Shown: positions 8,987-20,169 of the stretch, in pieces
How positions within the stretch are numbered: position 1 is the first letter of the stretch
Layout: each line of letters opens with the position of its first letter
NCBI GenBank assembly: GCA_011316305.1
Contig: SAUG01000214.1
Location: 1-21,961, forward strand
Direction of reading: 5' to 3'
Source of the DNA: Rusavskia elegans
Lineage: Eukaryota; Ascomycota; Lecanoromycetes; Teloschistales; Teloschistaceae
Length of the DNA stretch: 21,961 nucleotides
The notes under the pieces: model-generated
The model's input: only the letters and a program-made list of their open reading frames with translations
Told to the model about the DNA's origin: nothing
Databases searched by the model: none
Translations under genes and position numbers: made by a program

Positions 8987-9987
8987 CTACCAGCATTTCA
9001 GCTTCGCCCAGAAGCCCCTCTTTTTCGGTTTGCTCGCCAAGCTGTTCACAAAGTCTGCATTCCCGGTCCCCTTCTCATTCGTCGCGTTCGATGACGGTAT
9101 CTGTTGGTTCGAAACCGGAGCGTGTTGCTTGAAAGGATTCGCGAACCCCGAATGGCCGAGATTGTTGGAGGCCGCATTTGCCTGAGATGCATGCGCTTTG
9201 CGAGCAGCAACCACTCTTCGTACAATCACTGAACCACATGATGGTAAGCGACAATATCCAGATGAATTCGGGATCAAAACTTCGCCAAACCGGGAAACGT
9301 ACAAGCAAAAGTCTCTTCAATATTCACCATCTCCCTTGCGCTCGTCTCCATGAAGCCGCAATCCCTCGCTCTTGCATACTCCAGCCCCTGCTGGCTTGTC
9401 ACCATCCTCTCGATATTCAGATCGCACTTGTTGCCGGCAATGAGCTTCACGGGTTGGACGGCACCGGAATCTTGCCTGTGCTCGCACTCCATGGCGATCA
9501 TGGAGAGGAAATAGTCGAGGGTATCGAGAGAAGAGGAGGCGGTGATGTCGTAAACGAGGAGGAAGGCATCGGAGCGAAGGTTGGAGGCGGCCCAGAGGCC
9601 GCGATACTCCTCTTGGCCGGCAGTGTCGGTGAGGGAAAGGTAGTAAGGATGGCCGTCAATGATGCGGGTGACGGAGTAGGAGTCCTCTGTTTGTGTTGAT
9701 AATCAGTCCACAGACGCAATTCTACCACGTAGAAGAGGAAGTCTCTGTCATACCTATCGTCGGATCATACCTCCAACCATAACATCAGTATGGGATTTTC
9801 TCCCACAGGGGTCAATCAACTCACTCATGCGTCCATTGACTCCTAACCAGCCGCAACGTAATAGACGATTTACCTGCTACTGCATCAACAACAGCCCCTC
9901 ACGTGCTCGCGGACGTTGAAATTTTATTTACATACCACACCCACCGTCTCCACAAACGGTGATGGAAATCCGATTGTCGTCCTCCAT
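8987..9987 (-). CDS. Ras-type small GTPase with C-terminal Lys-Cys-Trp
   Basis: A 247-residue Ras-superfamily GTPase, a GTP/GDP switch probably acting at a membrane. Exons on the minus strand: 9987-9936, 9873-9825, 9770-9754 (17 nt), 9686-9303 and 9228-8987. All G boxes are visible: P-loop GDGGCGKSS (13-21), effector loop YDPTIEDSY, switch II DTAGQEEYRG, AGNKCDL, and ETSARE. The effector loop and switch II are of Ras rather than Rho, Rab or Arf type. About 60 hydrophilic Asn/Ser/Ala-rich residues follow the G domain, then a basic tail ending KKRGFWAKLKCW. There is no CaaX box, so ordinary farnesylation is not expected, though the penultimate Cys remains. The start puts six residues before the first beta strand, as in Ras. 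The acceptor of intron 2 (9771-9824) is GAG, forced by the frame. I recall similar CW-ending Ras-like proteins in other filamentous fungi but cannot assign a symbol. Confidence 0.9.
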
Positions 9988-11471
9988 GCTTTGCTTGTCG
10001 ATCCTTGTGCCAGTGAAATACCTGTTCACGAGACTCAATTGATTGCGGACTCTCTCAATTGACGTGTTGTTGGGGAGGGGGGGGTGGATATCCAAGCACA
10101 GAAGTCGAGTCGCAGGTTGGAGCGGGCGGCCAGGGGGGGAACCTGTTCGGAACTGAAAGCAGGACGGGATGAGAAAATCTCGAAGCACAGACCCGAACCG
10201 GGATGTTGGGAAATCCGGGGAAGTTGCACTCCAGCACGGGTTATTGAGTCAAAATAATCCAATTGGTAAATATAAGGGCTCTCTCTTGTGAAGGAGTTCG
10301 AGGAATGGGAGAGTAGTAATAATAAGGCGATATCAAGTGGTACGTGACGTTTGCGATCTACATACATCATGCCCAACGATGGTGGTGACGACCCCGGGCA
10401 TTGTCACAGTCACAATCACGCATTCTCGCATGCCCTTATCCCCGACATCAATGATACCCCATGCTGTCCGTATCTCCCTTCCACGAACTGCGAACCCCTG
10501 ACCCAATTCATCTCGTTGCACGCCCCTCACACTCGAGGAATTTCCGTGGGTGAAGACGGTTGGCGTTGGCGTTGGCGTGGGCGTGGATCGACTTGAACAA
10601 TTATTGATGAAAGGCTTGCAGAACTTCTAGCTCTAGCAGGAAGAAGGAAATTTAAGGTATGGTAGTTTGTGCCTTACGGTAGTTGGAAGTCCGAATGTGG
10701 TCCTAAACGTTAACAACGTCGCACCGTTTTTTGGGGTCCCGGGGCAGTGGTTAGGGGAGTTCTGCTGCAACCGAGGGCGCCATGGCTTTATGGGCACGGC
10801 ATTTGGTCGCTAGTGTAGTGGACACGGCGTGCTGGGTTTGGGTCTTGAGGATTAGTTGTCATTAGTCAGCCGGAAATGGATGGCTGGACATAGGGGGGGT
10901 GTGTTCAACGGCGCTCCTTTGGGTTGAGGATCCAAGCACTTGTGAAGATAGTCTTCGATTATGTATCATGGAAGGAGCATGAAGCAGAATGACGAATTCA
11001 TAGCTAGGAAGTATGATTGATTTCTTTTCTACCAAGAGCAAGGACCTGTGCTTTCTATGACGAAGCCCCTGAAAGAACCAGAATGGAAGTGACGAATCGA
11101 AGCCTTCATTAGATAGTAGTTATAGGATATCGGTACTGAATTGGCCAATAAATAAATGCTTTCCATCGGTATCATCCATCACCCGCCCCTGCGCCTTGCC
11201 GAGTCTGATTCGAGATGTTGTTCGTGAAGAGTAACAGAATATGGCCAGATGGCCGACGGAAGATAAAAAAGGGTCGCCCAACGCCCAAAGTCGATTCGCC
11301 CCCTTCGGGCTTCTGGCTCGCCATTCCAAACGGAGGCCTTGAAGCTAACAAAACAGGTAGCTATAATACTAGGCTGGGAATCGGATATCCAAAAAACATG
11401 TTCGTAATAAAGTCGAGAGCGCTGGCTCTGCGAGTAAATGGTGTGTATCGTCGAACGTTAGTCGGCGGATG
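9988..11471. other. Long non-coding stretch: Ras-like promoter and WC-1 3' UTR
   Basis: Nearly 1.5 kb lie between the GTPase start codon and the WC-1 stop codon; both genes point left. Open frames of 60-140 codons occur on both strands, but none resembles a known family or shows a coding pattern. I see no RNA gene or mobile element; the only evident repeat is the hexanucleotide run at 10559-10582. Confidence 0.55.
10559..10582. repeat. GTTGGC hexanucleotide microsatellite
   Basis: Three perfect GTTGGC units are followed by one GTGGGC variant, then GTGGAT. It lies about 570 bp upstream of the Ras-like start codon. Confidence 0.85.
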
Positions 11472-14400
11472 TTATGATTCAACTCCCTCTTCGATCTTGG
11501 GCGGGATCCCGCCACCATACCCATGCGATGCAATCGCCTCCATGCGCGCCGTCTTCGCCTGGTGTGAGTTGACGTTGACCGCTTGCCCGGAGGAGCTATG
11601 TTCCAGAGAAGGCACCGCTTTCGCCGCTTGACGCTGCTCTCCGCTGCCGAACGCCGTCGGATGCGCTGGCGATGTCGAGTGCATCTCTCCGCTGTTTTGC
11701 GTCGAGGTTCGGGGCGATACCCGGCCATTCTGCGGGGATCATCAGTACATCGTCGGTGTTCTTACTCATGCTTCCTTACCTCTTTCGCCCATCTCAACCC
11801 GCAGCTGTTGCAGAGATCTCGATTGCCGCTCGGTCCTCGCCTCCATTCGGGCGTGACTCGTGTATGGCAGTTGGCGCAGTCCTTCTGCAGATGGCCGGCC
11901 CCATGACTCCGTTTCCGCTTCTTCTTGGCCGACAGCAGACCCTGGAGCTCCTCGGCAAGTAATCGATTCCTCTTTTCCATTTGCCGCAGCTCGAATTGCC
12001 AGCTGGTACTGCGTGTCGTCTTCAGCTCATCAAAAACATTCTCTTCCGACGCGAGTGCTTCATGTTGCGTTCCGATGGGAAGTCCATTGCCTCCAGCGGA
12101 CGTGGTGACTCCCTCGGCGTTTGCAGTCGGGTTCGACACGGATGATTGAGGAGTGCGAGCGCTAGCAGAGAGCGAGCTTGAGGATGTTGCAGGGCTTGCT
12201 GATTTCTGGTCCGCCTGCGGTGAAGCCGTTGGGGCTGGCCTGTTGGCGTGCCTCGTCAACTTCAGTAGCCGGGTCTGGGCAACGAAGAAGGTAGGCTTCT
12301 GCCCTTTGGAGGCGTCACCAGGGTAGATCGTTGTCCGTGCTTGGAGCGTTTGTCCACGCTTGTTCTGCACGTCATGTTTGAATGTCGCTCTGACACCAGT
12401 TCTCGCGAGCTCGAGCATCTTGCCGAATTCAAGTTTTGACTCCTTCCGCATCAGCACTTGTGCACTAGTGCCAACCAGATCCTCCGGTTGGCGATCGAGA
12501 AGGCTGCGGACGTTGGACGAAACGAACAAGAACATCCCTGAGGTCGACATCTTGGTCCACAATTCACTCTCGCCTATACCGCCAGCGGCGTTGATGTCAC
12601 TTCTTGCCAAGGCATACACTGGTCTCTCTCGCCCTACCATGATGATACATTTGCGCCCCTTGCCTTGCTCGAGATGTAGCGAACCATGGCTCTCGAACCA
12701 TGTATAGCCATTGTGTTTCCTCCGGATCCTGAACACCACATTGACCCCTGAGCCCGCCGAAGTATCTTTGAGCTCACGCGTCACCGGTACAATGTCGCTG
12801 GGATGGCAGACCGACGACAAGGCCGTGCCCACAAGCTCGCTAGGGTCGTATTCGAGCACTTTTCGACTGGAGGGCGAAAGGTACAGGAAGAGCCCTTTCA
12901 GTGACAGTACGTGGACAACGTCATCCGTGTTCTCAAGAAGAACCTTGTCCCAGATTCGTTTGGACAATTCGGATTCCCCAGAGCCAATGGTGCTTAGTAC
13001 GGTAGAAACTTCGTCTCGTCCCACAGTCTGCCCGAGCTCGGTATTTGTTTGTGGGTTGTGCTCCGGTAGGATATACCGTGGTAGAAGACCCCGTTGGTAA
13101 TTGATCGAAAAGGAGCCATCTATATTCCTGTCAGGAAGATATCAAGGGTTGTTGATGTTGAAACTTACCAGGGTTCTTGTTCGTAATCGATGTGGGTTGC
13201 TCCACCAAGTCGACTTGAAATCCCACGTAGTATTTGATCTCATCCGAGTCCCACGTGATAGGGATCATGGTAAGCAGGTTCATAAAGGGCTGTCCGCCTT
13301 TGCGATAATTGATGACACTGGTTTGCATCTCTTGTCGGGCAGTTATCTTGGTTTTGATCTGCCATATAGATTGATCGTCAACGTATTTGCGATGAACTCC
13401 TGCTTGGATCTTTCCGTCCGGAGCTTGTAGGAATCGACAATTTCGACCCAGAATTTCATGCTTGGTATAGCCCGTCAGTCGCTCGAAAATGTCGGAACAG
13501 TATACTATAGGGATATCGTGCTGGGTGACGTCGCAGACAACAAAAGCGCATGACATATCAACAGCTCCAATGTTGATTTGTGGTTTCGGCCTGGCGGCAA
13601 CTCGCATTAGCACCCCCAGCATATCGAAACCACTTGATGAGTATGCATTCTTGTACTGCGGGATAACCGATTGAGCAGCCATATTCTGGCCAGGTGGTAT
13701 TGGCTGATCGTTGGTGTTTGGAACGTCGAGATTTGTTGCCGTTGCCTGCTGTTGATGCGGTGCTGGCCCTGATTGCGCTGAGACATCGACTGGTCCTGTG
13801 GGGTGCGTATTTTCGGACTGCTGCTGCTGCTGCATCTCAACGGGCATAGTCGAGATCGAGTCCTCCATCTGCAGATGAGTACTGTTATTCATTCCAGGGT
13901 CGCCCATGTGGTCCATTGGACCTCCACCAGGATCTTGTATTGAGGTTCTCATGGCATGAGGGATGTCTTGCTGCAGAGGCGAGGTTGATAAATGAGGACT
14001 TATGGAATTCGGTGAGAACATGCTCATGCCGCTCATCTCGCCGCTATTCTCCGGATGCAGGCCACCAGTAGAGAAGCTCGTTCCCATCAGCATATTACTA
14101 TTCATGTAATTTGAGGTCATGTCAAGACCACTCATAGGGTCCGAGTGGTCGTAGACTAATGTTGGAAACGGAGAGGCCGAGTTCATCGGATGATAGCCAG
14201 GTCCAATGCTCTGAAACTGGGTATTGAGGGTCAGGTCCTCGGGAGCTTCTCTCCTTTGTTGGGGCTGGCTATTGATCCTCCGCGGTGCGAGATTCGGCTG
14301 TCGCTGCATGCCTGGGTTCTGGTGGACAGCAGAAGGATCGAATTGAAAAGCATCGAGTTCGCCAGTGTTCCCCAGACCACCAAACTCTAGCATGGAGGTA

Positions 14401-14669
14401 GTCCGCCTTGGATCCCGATCGATTGGTAGCCTGGCGGGGGGGAAGTGTTGGGATTGATGGAAGCTCTGCCTCCGTTGCATTTCCTTGGAGTTCTGATGGA
14501 TGATCTCATCGAGGGTTTGCCCGCCCATCAGCCCGGAGACATCCATGCCGTGGGCGCTCATGTATGCCATCATGGTGTCGGGGTCCATGTCGCCGACTTT
14601 CTGCATCTCTTCCAGCGAGTGTTGTCTCCCATAGTACGCAGCCATGTCCCCAACATTGGTCTGATCCAT
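11472..14669 (-). CDS. wc-1: White collar 1: blue-light photoreceptor and GATA transcription factor
   Basis: A 1032-residue WC-1 orthologue. In Neurospora WC-1 pairs with WC-2, binds flavin and switches on light-induced and clock genes in the nucleus. Exons on the minus strand: 14669-13169, 13119-11780 and 11729-11472, with two short introns (49 and 50 nt). Residues 1-340 are Met/Gln/Ser/Pro-rich, with only a five-Gln run. The LOV domain (about 370-490) has the photoactive Cys411 in [12 protein letters not shown] (about 550-660) and PAS-C (about 670-780) follow. A basic AKKKRKRS signal near 900 precedes a GATA zinc finger of CX2CX18CX2C type starting near 915 ([12 protein letters not shown] ... 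[11 protein letters not shown]). The tail begins NGRVSPRTS, typical of the family. ATG 14669-14667 is the first Met; the frame stays open upstream to a stop at 14804-14802 without another ATG, so an extra 5' exon is possible. All light-sensing and DNA-binding residues I can check are present. Confidence 0.95.
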
Positions 14670-15633
14670 AGCATCTGCCCTCCCGAGAGGTGTCCAAGGC
14701 GAGCTTCGCAAGCCGTCAACGAATTGATGAAGGTGCAATGCAGGGAGACCAGCGACATATTCAGCCGTCAGCAGGACGGTCGAAGATCCGGCTTCTGCAA
14801 GTCATGTACTGGGCCGTGTGCTTGGGGGTCTTCGGAGCATAGGAGTGATGGCAAGGACCCACTGGAGGCTAAAAACAGCAGCGAGGTTCGCCGGAAGTTG
14901 GAGCCTCACCGAGGGAGAGACTAGTGGCAGGTGAGTTGCATGCGTTACAGGCGCAGCCGTTCGCGGGCGTGGAATTGGCGTAGACCCCTGAAGGTTGGTA
15001 GTAGCTGCTGCGATAGAAGGAGGGAGTAGGAAAGGAAGGTCAGCAGGGATTCCGAATGGACGTTGGAAGTTATGCGATTCGAGTTTGTGCGAGGAATGGG
15101 AGGAAAAGGGTCGCAGCGTCGGCAATAGCTGGGCCAATGGTTCCGGACAGCAGTATAATGGTGAAGGATTGCAGTCCAGCCCAGTCGATTAAGGTGCAAA
15201 TAGAGAATTCCGAGGAGGTCTAAGGTATGTACGGCTCTCCACCTTTGGCGCGCTTGTGCCTGACCTGACAGCTTTAGCGTTCCGACTTGCGGAGAAGTCC
15301 CTGGCCCTTGATCCGCTTCGAACGGTTCAAACGCAAAAGCGGTGGAACGGAACAACAGTACTCAACAACGGCTACCAATCACCGCAAATGCTTCCTAGGA
15401 TCCCTCCCAAGGCTTCAATTTGTGAAACAGTATCTAGCTAGCCAGCTGCACCTCGTCGCCTGTTTCATCATCCTACCATATCCCAGCACGCCTCATCCCT
15501 GTCACCCCACAACTCAACTCTACCAAGTGTACCCAACGCCGTCAGAAGGGCATTCCGTAGACAATGAGTATATTTTGCTAGCATTCCGAATCGCCTCGTC
15601 GTCTACCAGCCTAACCAAGGATGAATGTCTCGA
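14670..15633. promoter_or_regulatory. WC-1 5' leader/promoter and DNA ligase 3' flank
   Basis: This 964-bp spacer separates the WC-1 start from the stop of the next minus-strand gene, DNA ligase. The WC-1 frame is open back to 14801 and a candidate splice acceptor (TTGCAG on the minus strand, at 14800-14795) lies in it. Other frames, including a 136-codon minus-strand ORF at 14945-15355, have no recognisable product. GATC sites occur at about background frequency. Confidence 0.5.
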
Positions 15634-18471
15634 CTAGTACCATTCATCATCTTCAACGGGCTCGGGAGCGACTCCGCCCTTATCCTCCAGAGACCCTTTC
15701 GCCTCTTGTTTCCTCCAGAGCTCAGCCAAAAACTCCGACGTGCTGGCCTCCTCGATTCCCTTGTCTTCTCGAACCTTCAAAAAGCGCGGGAAGCGCATAC
15801 TGAGCCCCCGATCCGCCGACACCAGTCCAATGGCGGCAAGGTACGTCGGGCTTTTCGTGATATCAGCAAAGGCCATTTCCCATACCTCCTGCGGTTCAAA
15901 CCAGACGTCCGGGTGTCCGGCATATTCCACGTAGCTGGGGCGGGCAATGACATTCTCGCTCCCTTCAGCATACTTCTCCTTATTGGCCTGATAGAATTTG
16001 TCGGTAAAGCCGCTGATGCACTTGGTTACCGCTTCCATCGACCCTGTCACTGGGTTTCGTACCGCAAGTAAAATCGGTGACCACCATTTGGCTTTTCGAC
16101 CTTGCCCATGCCAGCCGGCAATAGCTGCAGTAGGGTTCGGAGTCAGCATAGCCACGAATGAGACTGACAATAGTATGGCCCATCCCATGGCTTGGCAGGG
16201 CATCCGATCGACGTGTCAACCAAGGTCTTGAATGCCTATTTTGCTAGGGACAACTCTAAAATCAAAGGAATTGGGGTAAAGGAGCTCCAAAGACTACTTA
16301 CGGATCAGATCGATAGTGTCGGCCGAGGTGTTATAGTCCTTCTTGACTTTGAGCCACGAGTCAAGACGCTTGTCAGGCTCATACGTCGCTAGCAATGCTT
16401 TTCTTCGAGTCCCTTTCTCTTTCTCCTCGGCTTTTTCCGTTGCCGAAGCCTTACCTTTCTTCTTCACTGCTTTGGACGGCGTTGGCGGAATCTTCTCTTC
16501 CATCTCAGGATCGTCACCAGCCTGTGCAAGCTCTGGGTTGAACACATTGTCCAGCACCTTAACCATGATCCCTTCACATTTGAAGTCTGTTGCATTTTTG
16601 AAAAATTCCAGTACGGTCTCGGAATCGGCCGACGTAGCGTCAATGCTTTTGACCCAGGTGAACTGGTTTGACACTTCGACAAAGAGGCTTCGTAGAAGCT
16701 CCCGCCGCTCACGAAACGATCGGCTCAGTAGCTCCTCACCATTGAGGTACATAAGATCAAAGGCAAATAAGCAGACGTCAATTTTGATTGAGCCAATCGC
16801 CACGTCCTTCTTCGCTCGGTTGGTGAGCGTCTGGAAAGCCTTGAGTTCTCCAGAGTCCCGATCAATGGCGACAACCTCACCTTCAAGGATGAAGCTACTG
16901 ACGCCCTCGCCTCGTATCGTTGGGACCAAAGCCACCAGGTCAGGATACTTGTCGGTCATTACTTCGAGGTGCCGTGAGAAAATCGAGACCTTTCCGTTCT
17001 CGTCGCAATGCACTTGCGCCCGCTGTCCGTCGTATTTGTATTCGCAGCTAAAGTCACGTCCTTGTAATTTGGTAAGCATCTCACCGAGATCCCTTGTGAT
17101 GCTGCCTAACATGGGTCGCAATGGGATATGAAGGGCCAATCCACACCTCACAACTAGTTCATCCGCGATACCCACTTCCAGAAGACTAGGAACCAAATCG
17201 TTGTAATTAGGCCGTCGTGCAAAACAAGCCTTGACTAGCTCTTCACCTCGGGCATATGTCTCTGCCAGAACCTCCTTCTTCAGCTTGGCCAAGTCCTCCT
17301 GCTTCTTGGTCTCGAAAACAGCTCCAGGAGGCTTCGAGATGAGGATTGCTCGGGACAAGGCAATCAACATCGTAGTCTTGACAGCACCGATGCGGAGATG
17401 CTGGGACAGTGTTCGAACCAGATACCTACTTTCTTCCGCCCCTTGTGAATCTTGGAGCAAGCGCTCGACGATCCTCTGTTTGAATTCTTGACTCCCAGTC
17501 CCTTTGCTGTTAGCCACTTTCACAAGACTTTGAAACACTCCCTTGATAGATAGTGGCTTCGGCTTGCGTAGTGTAAAACTCTGTCGCTTTTTGGCTTCAA
17601 ATGCAACGTCGCCAGCATCGCCGTGCTTATCGTACAGTGTTTTAAGACCGGCATTGTCCAGACCACACATGTTTTTCAGTGCCTTTGAAATTGCAGAACC
17701 TCCGAGCCCAAGCTCAAGCGAAACGTAAGGTGGCGAAATGGCGTTTGTCGCAAGCCATACTGCGGGGAGGAGGCTCTCAGGATCTCCTTCAATGATTGTT
17801 CGTAGGAAATTGACGAGTGTATCGACGATCTTGATGCGGCTTTGTGTGCTGTTGACAAGGACGAAGCACCTTGTAAGAAGACCATAAGAAGCCTCTCCAC
17901 CTTGCGTAGCCCAATGTGTCTGTAGGTCTGGCAGATATCGCGACGGATCGAAAGTCATCGGACTTTCGTCGAAGGGCACTGCAGACGAGATTGCGTCCTC
18001 CGCAGAAGCCGCTGACTGTAAGGAAAGGGTATTCTTCGTGCTCGAACCAACGCCTTCCTGGATGTCCGTAGCCTTGCCATCCTTCTCACAATTTGCAGAC
18101 GGCAAGATCTCTTGGGATGGATCATTCGAATCTGGGGGTACATCTGCGGCTCCTGGACTGTCGTCTCGAATTCTCGAATGTTGCTGCGATGGAGACAATT
18201 GATTTTGGGGCTTGTTTGGGTCATGATCGCGGGCTTCAGCATCCCACTCTTTCTGTAGCTTTCGAGCTAATTGTTCGTCATTGAGCTCCTGGTCCTGACC
18301 TATAGTTCTTTCGTTTGTGATTTCATCCGCATCCACTCCATGGTGATCGGTTGGTGGTGACGCAATGCGCTGCTTAGGATTTTGATTGCTGAAGAAGTAG
18401 TCTAAGCTACGGACAGTCTGGGGCGAATTCTTGTAATTGTTGGTCTTTCGACGCTTCGATGGCGTTGCCAT
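15634..18471 (-). CDS. CDC9: ATP-dependent DNA ligase I
   Basis: An 886-residue replicative ligase that seals Okazaki-fragment and repair nicks using ATP. Two exons on the minus strand, 18471-16302 and 16124-15634, are joined in DLIPIAGWHGQGRKAKWWSP. The N-terminus carries SLDYFF, a PCNA-box-like motif, followed by a long unstructured acidic region. Then come the DNA-binding domain (about 185-365) and the adenylation domain: motif I CEYKYDGQR with nucleophile Lys479, FILEGEVVAID (III), LFAFDLMYLNGE (IIIa), EGIMVK (633-638, IV) and WLKVKKDY (V). The OB-fold domain ends at VEDDEWY. A Lys/Glu-rich insert of about 45 residues lies between motifs IV and V, as I recall for filamentous-fungal ligases. 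The intron (16125-16301) is 177 nt, the longest in the window, with branch GCTGAC near its end. The first ATG of the frame was taken as start. Divergent from the aldo/keto reductase gene. Confidence 0.95.
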
Positions 18472-18513
18472 GCGACCAGTTAGTGATATCCAAGACAAAA
18501 ATGGCCTCTACCA

Positions 18514-18532
18514 ACGCGGTACCAGCGCGCGT
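18514..18532. promoter_or_regulatory. Paired MCB-like ACGCG cores
   Basis: ACGCG reads on the plus strand at 18514-18518 and on the minus strand at 18532-18528, 43-61 bp upstream of the ligase ATG. Yeast and fission-yeast DNA ligase genes are MBF targets through such sites; binding here is inferred. Confidence 0.4.
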
Positions 18533-18729
18533 AGGCTTTATGAGGTCATCCATCCGATCTTAGGCGTGGCTTGCAGGGGTGATAGTAGGTGTCGGATGCT
18601 ATTCGTTCCCGGTGCCGGCGGGACGATTAACGTGACTCCTTCACCCCGGACTTAAGCATTTGTTTGGATAGGCATATGATGCAGGGGAAGGACCAATTGG
18701 TAATCAGGCAAAGGGTCGTGAGGAAGCAT

Positions 18730-18735
18730 TATATA
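18730..18735 (+). promoter_or_regulatory. TATA-like box of aldo/keto reductase
   Basis: TATATA within an AT-rich stretch about 107 bp before ATG 18842. The distance fits a TATA box plus a 5' leader of roughly 50-80 nt. Confidence 0.4.
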
Positions 18736-18841
18736 CACGAACTGAGGATACATATACTGCTTGTTACCTTGTTTCACTCCAACTTCCTTCGATCTATCTT
18801 ATCTTTCCAAATCATCTACCTCGCGGCGTGTAGCTCTTGAC

Positions 18842-20169
18842 ATGACTTCTCTGCCAAAGCATCAACTCGGTAAAGATGGGCCCCAGGTATCCTGCCTAGG
18901 CTTTGGGCTCATGGGATTGAGCGGGGCATATGGCACAGTTGAGTCTACCGAAGATCGTCTCAAGGTGTTGGATCGAGCTTACGAGCTCGGCGAAAGGTTC
19001 TGGGATTCTGCAGATGTGAGGGTGCCCCAACGGCATTCACATTCGCTGATCAGCTGACATGCGATCAGGTCTATGCCGACAGTGAAGACCTTGTTGGGGA
19101 ATGGTTCAGACGAAATGGCAAGCGTGGCGACGTAAGCATGCTTCTGTAGTTCCAATCCATCCGGAGAAGTGAGAAGCAACGGGACCTGACCTGGTCACGA
19201 TAGATTTTCTTCGCAACCAAGTTCGCCCTCAGCTTTAATGATCAAGGCGGGATTGAGACACGATCAGACCCTGAATACGCCAAAGCGGCTTGCAACAAAT
19301 CACTCCAACGCCTTGGTATTGATTGCATCGACCTTTACTACTGCCACGTGAGTGATGATGCCTACTTTCTCAAGCATCAGCAAGAGCTTCTTGTTTACAG
19401 TCTCGAGACAACAGCGCGTAGATCGCAAAACTCCGATCGAGAAGACTGTGGAGGCCATGGCAGAGCTCAAGAACGAAGGCAAAATCCGATACTTAGGGCT
19501 CAGCGAAGTGTCTTCGGAAACTCTCCGTCGTGCGTACGCAGTCCACCCGATTGCCTGTGTCCAGATGGAGTACAGTCCTTTTGCAATGGATATTGAAGAC
19601 CCCAAAATTGCACTCTTGAAGACGTGCCGCGAACTCGGAGTGGCTACCGTTGCTTACTCGCCTCTTGGCCGTGGTTTCTTGACCGGAGCGTACAAGTCGC
19701 CAGCCGATTTCGAAGAGGGAGACTTCCGCAAGCACTCGCCACGGTTTTCTGCAGAGAACTTTCCCAAGAACCTCGAGCTTGTTCAGCACCTAGAAGACAT
19801 GGCCAAAAAGAAAGGTTGCACTTCTGGTCAATTGTCGTTAGCTTGGCTGCTGAGCCAGGGTGATGATATATTCCCGATACCGTATGAAGGCCGACTGAAG
19901 GCTCGACGGCAACGATTGCTTGGCTGACATGAGAATAGCGGAACCAAAAAAATCAAGTACCTCGAAGAGAACCTGAAATCGGTGAATATCAAATTAAGCG
20001 CGGCTGAGAGCAAGGAGATTCGGGAAGCGATTGAAAAGGTCGAGATGGTTGGAGAGAGGTATCCTCCTGCGTGAGTACCATCCAGCTTTGAAAAAAATAT
20101 GGAATCTTAGACTGACACTCCACCAGTCTCTCAAAGGAGTTATTCGCAGACACTCCAGCCTTAGCTTGA
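18842..20169 (+). CDS. Aldo/keto reductase, AKR13/pyridoxal-reductase-like
   Basis: A 340-residue NADPH-dependent aldo/keto reductase of the AKR13 / yeast-type pyridoxal reductase group, which reduces aldehydes and ketones in the cytosol; the substrate cannot be told from sequence. Exons: 18842-19015, 19069-19131, 19204-19347, 19415-19881, 19939-20070 and 20127-20169. The catalytic tetrad is complete: Asp in FWDSAD, Tyr in DVYADSEDL, Lys in FATKF and His in LYYCHRVD. The C-terminal part has [11 protein letters not shown] and [15 protein letters not shown], the usual coenzyme-binding segments; the latter is made by joining exons 4 and 5. Introns are 53-72 nt with standard donors. The last exon is only 43 nt and ends [14 protein letters not shown]. 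The frame is open upstream of ATG 18842, but without an earlier ATG. No neighbour suggests a metabolite cluster, so it is probably a general detoxifying or vitamin-B6 enzyme. Confidence 0.92.

Larger units (their letters stand above)
18472..18841. promoter_or_regulatory. Divergent promoter of DNA ligase and aldo/keto reductase
   Basis: 370 bp lie between the two start codons. On the ligase side there are two ACGCG cores in opposite orientations (18514-18518 plus; 18528-18532 minus), which resemble MCB/MBF elements of S-phase genes. On the reductase side TATATA occurs at 18730-18735, about 107 bp before its ATG. Confidence 0.5.

Noticed and set aside
10351..10596. Small plus-strand ORF with a His/Cys-rich start and WRWRW end
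   Set aside because: The end is translation of the GTTGGC microsatellite. No homologue is recognised and nothing suggests expression.
14945..15355. 136-codon minus-strand ORF upstream of WC-1
   Set aside because: No family resemblance; it sits in the probable WC-1 leader or promoter.
14670..15633. Light-responsive GATC elements showing WC-1 self-regulation
   Set aside because: GATC occurs about as often as chance predicts and no paired consensus element was clear.
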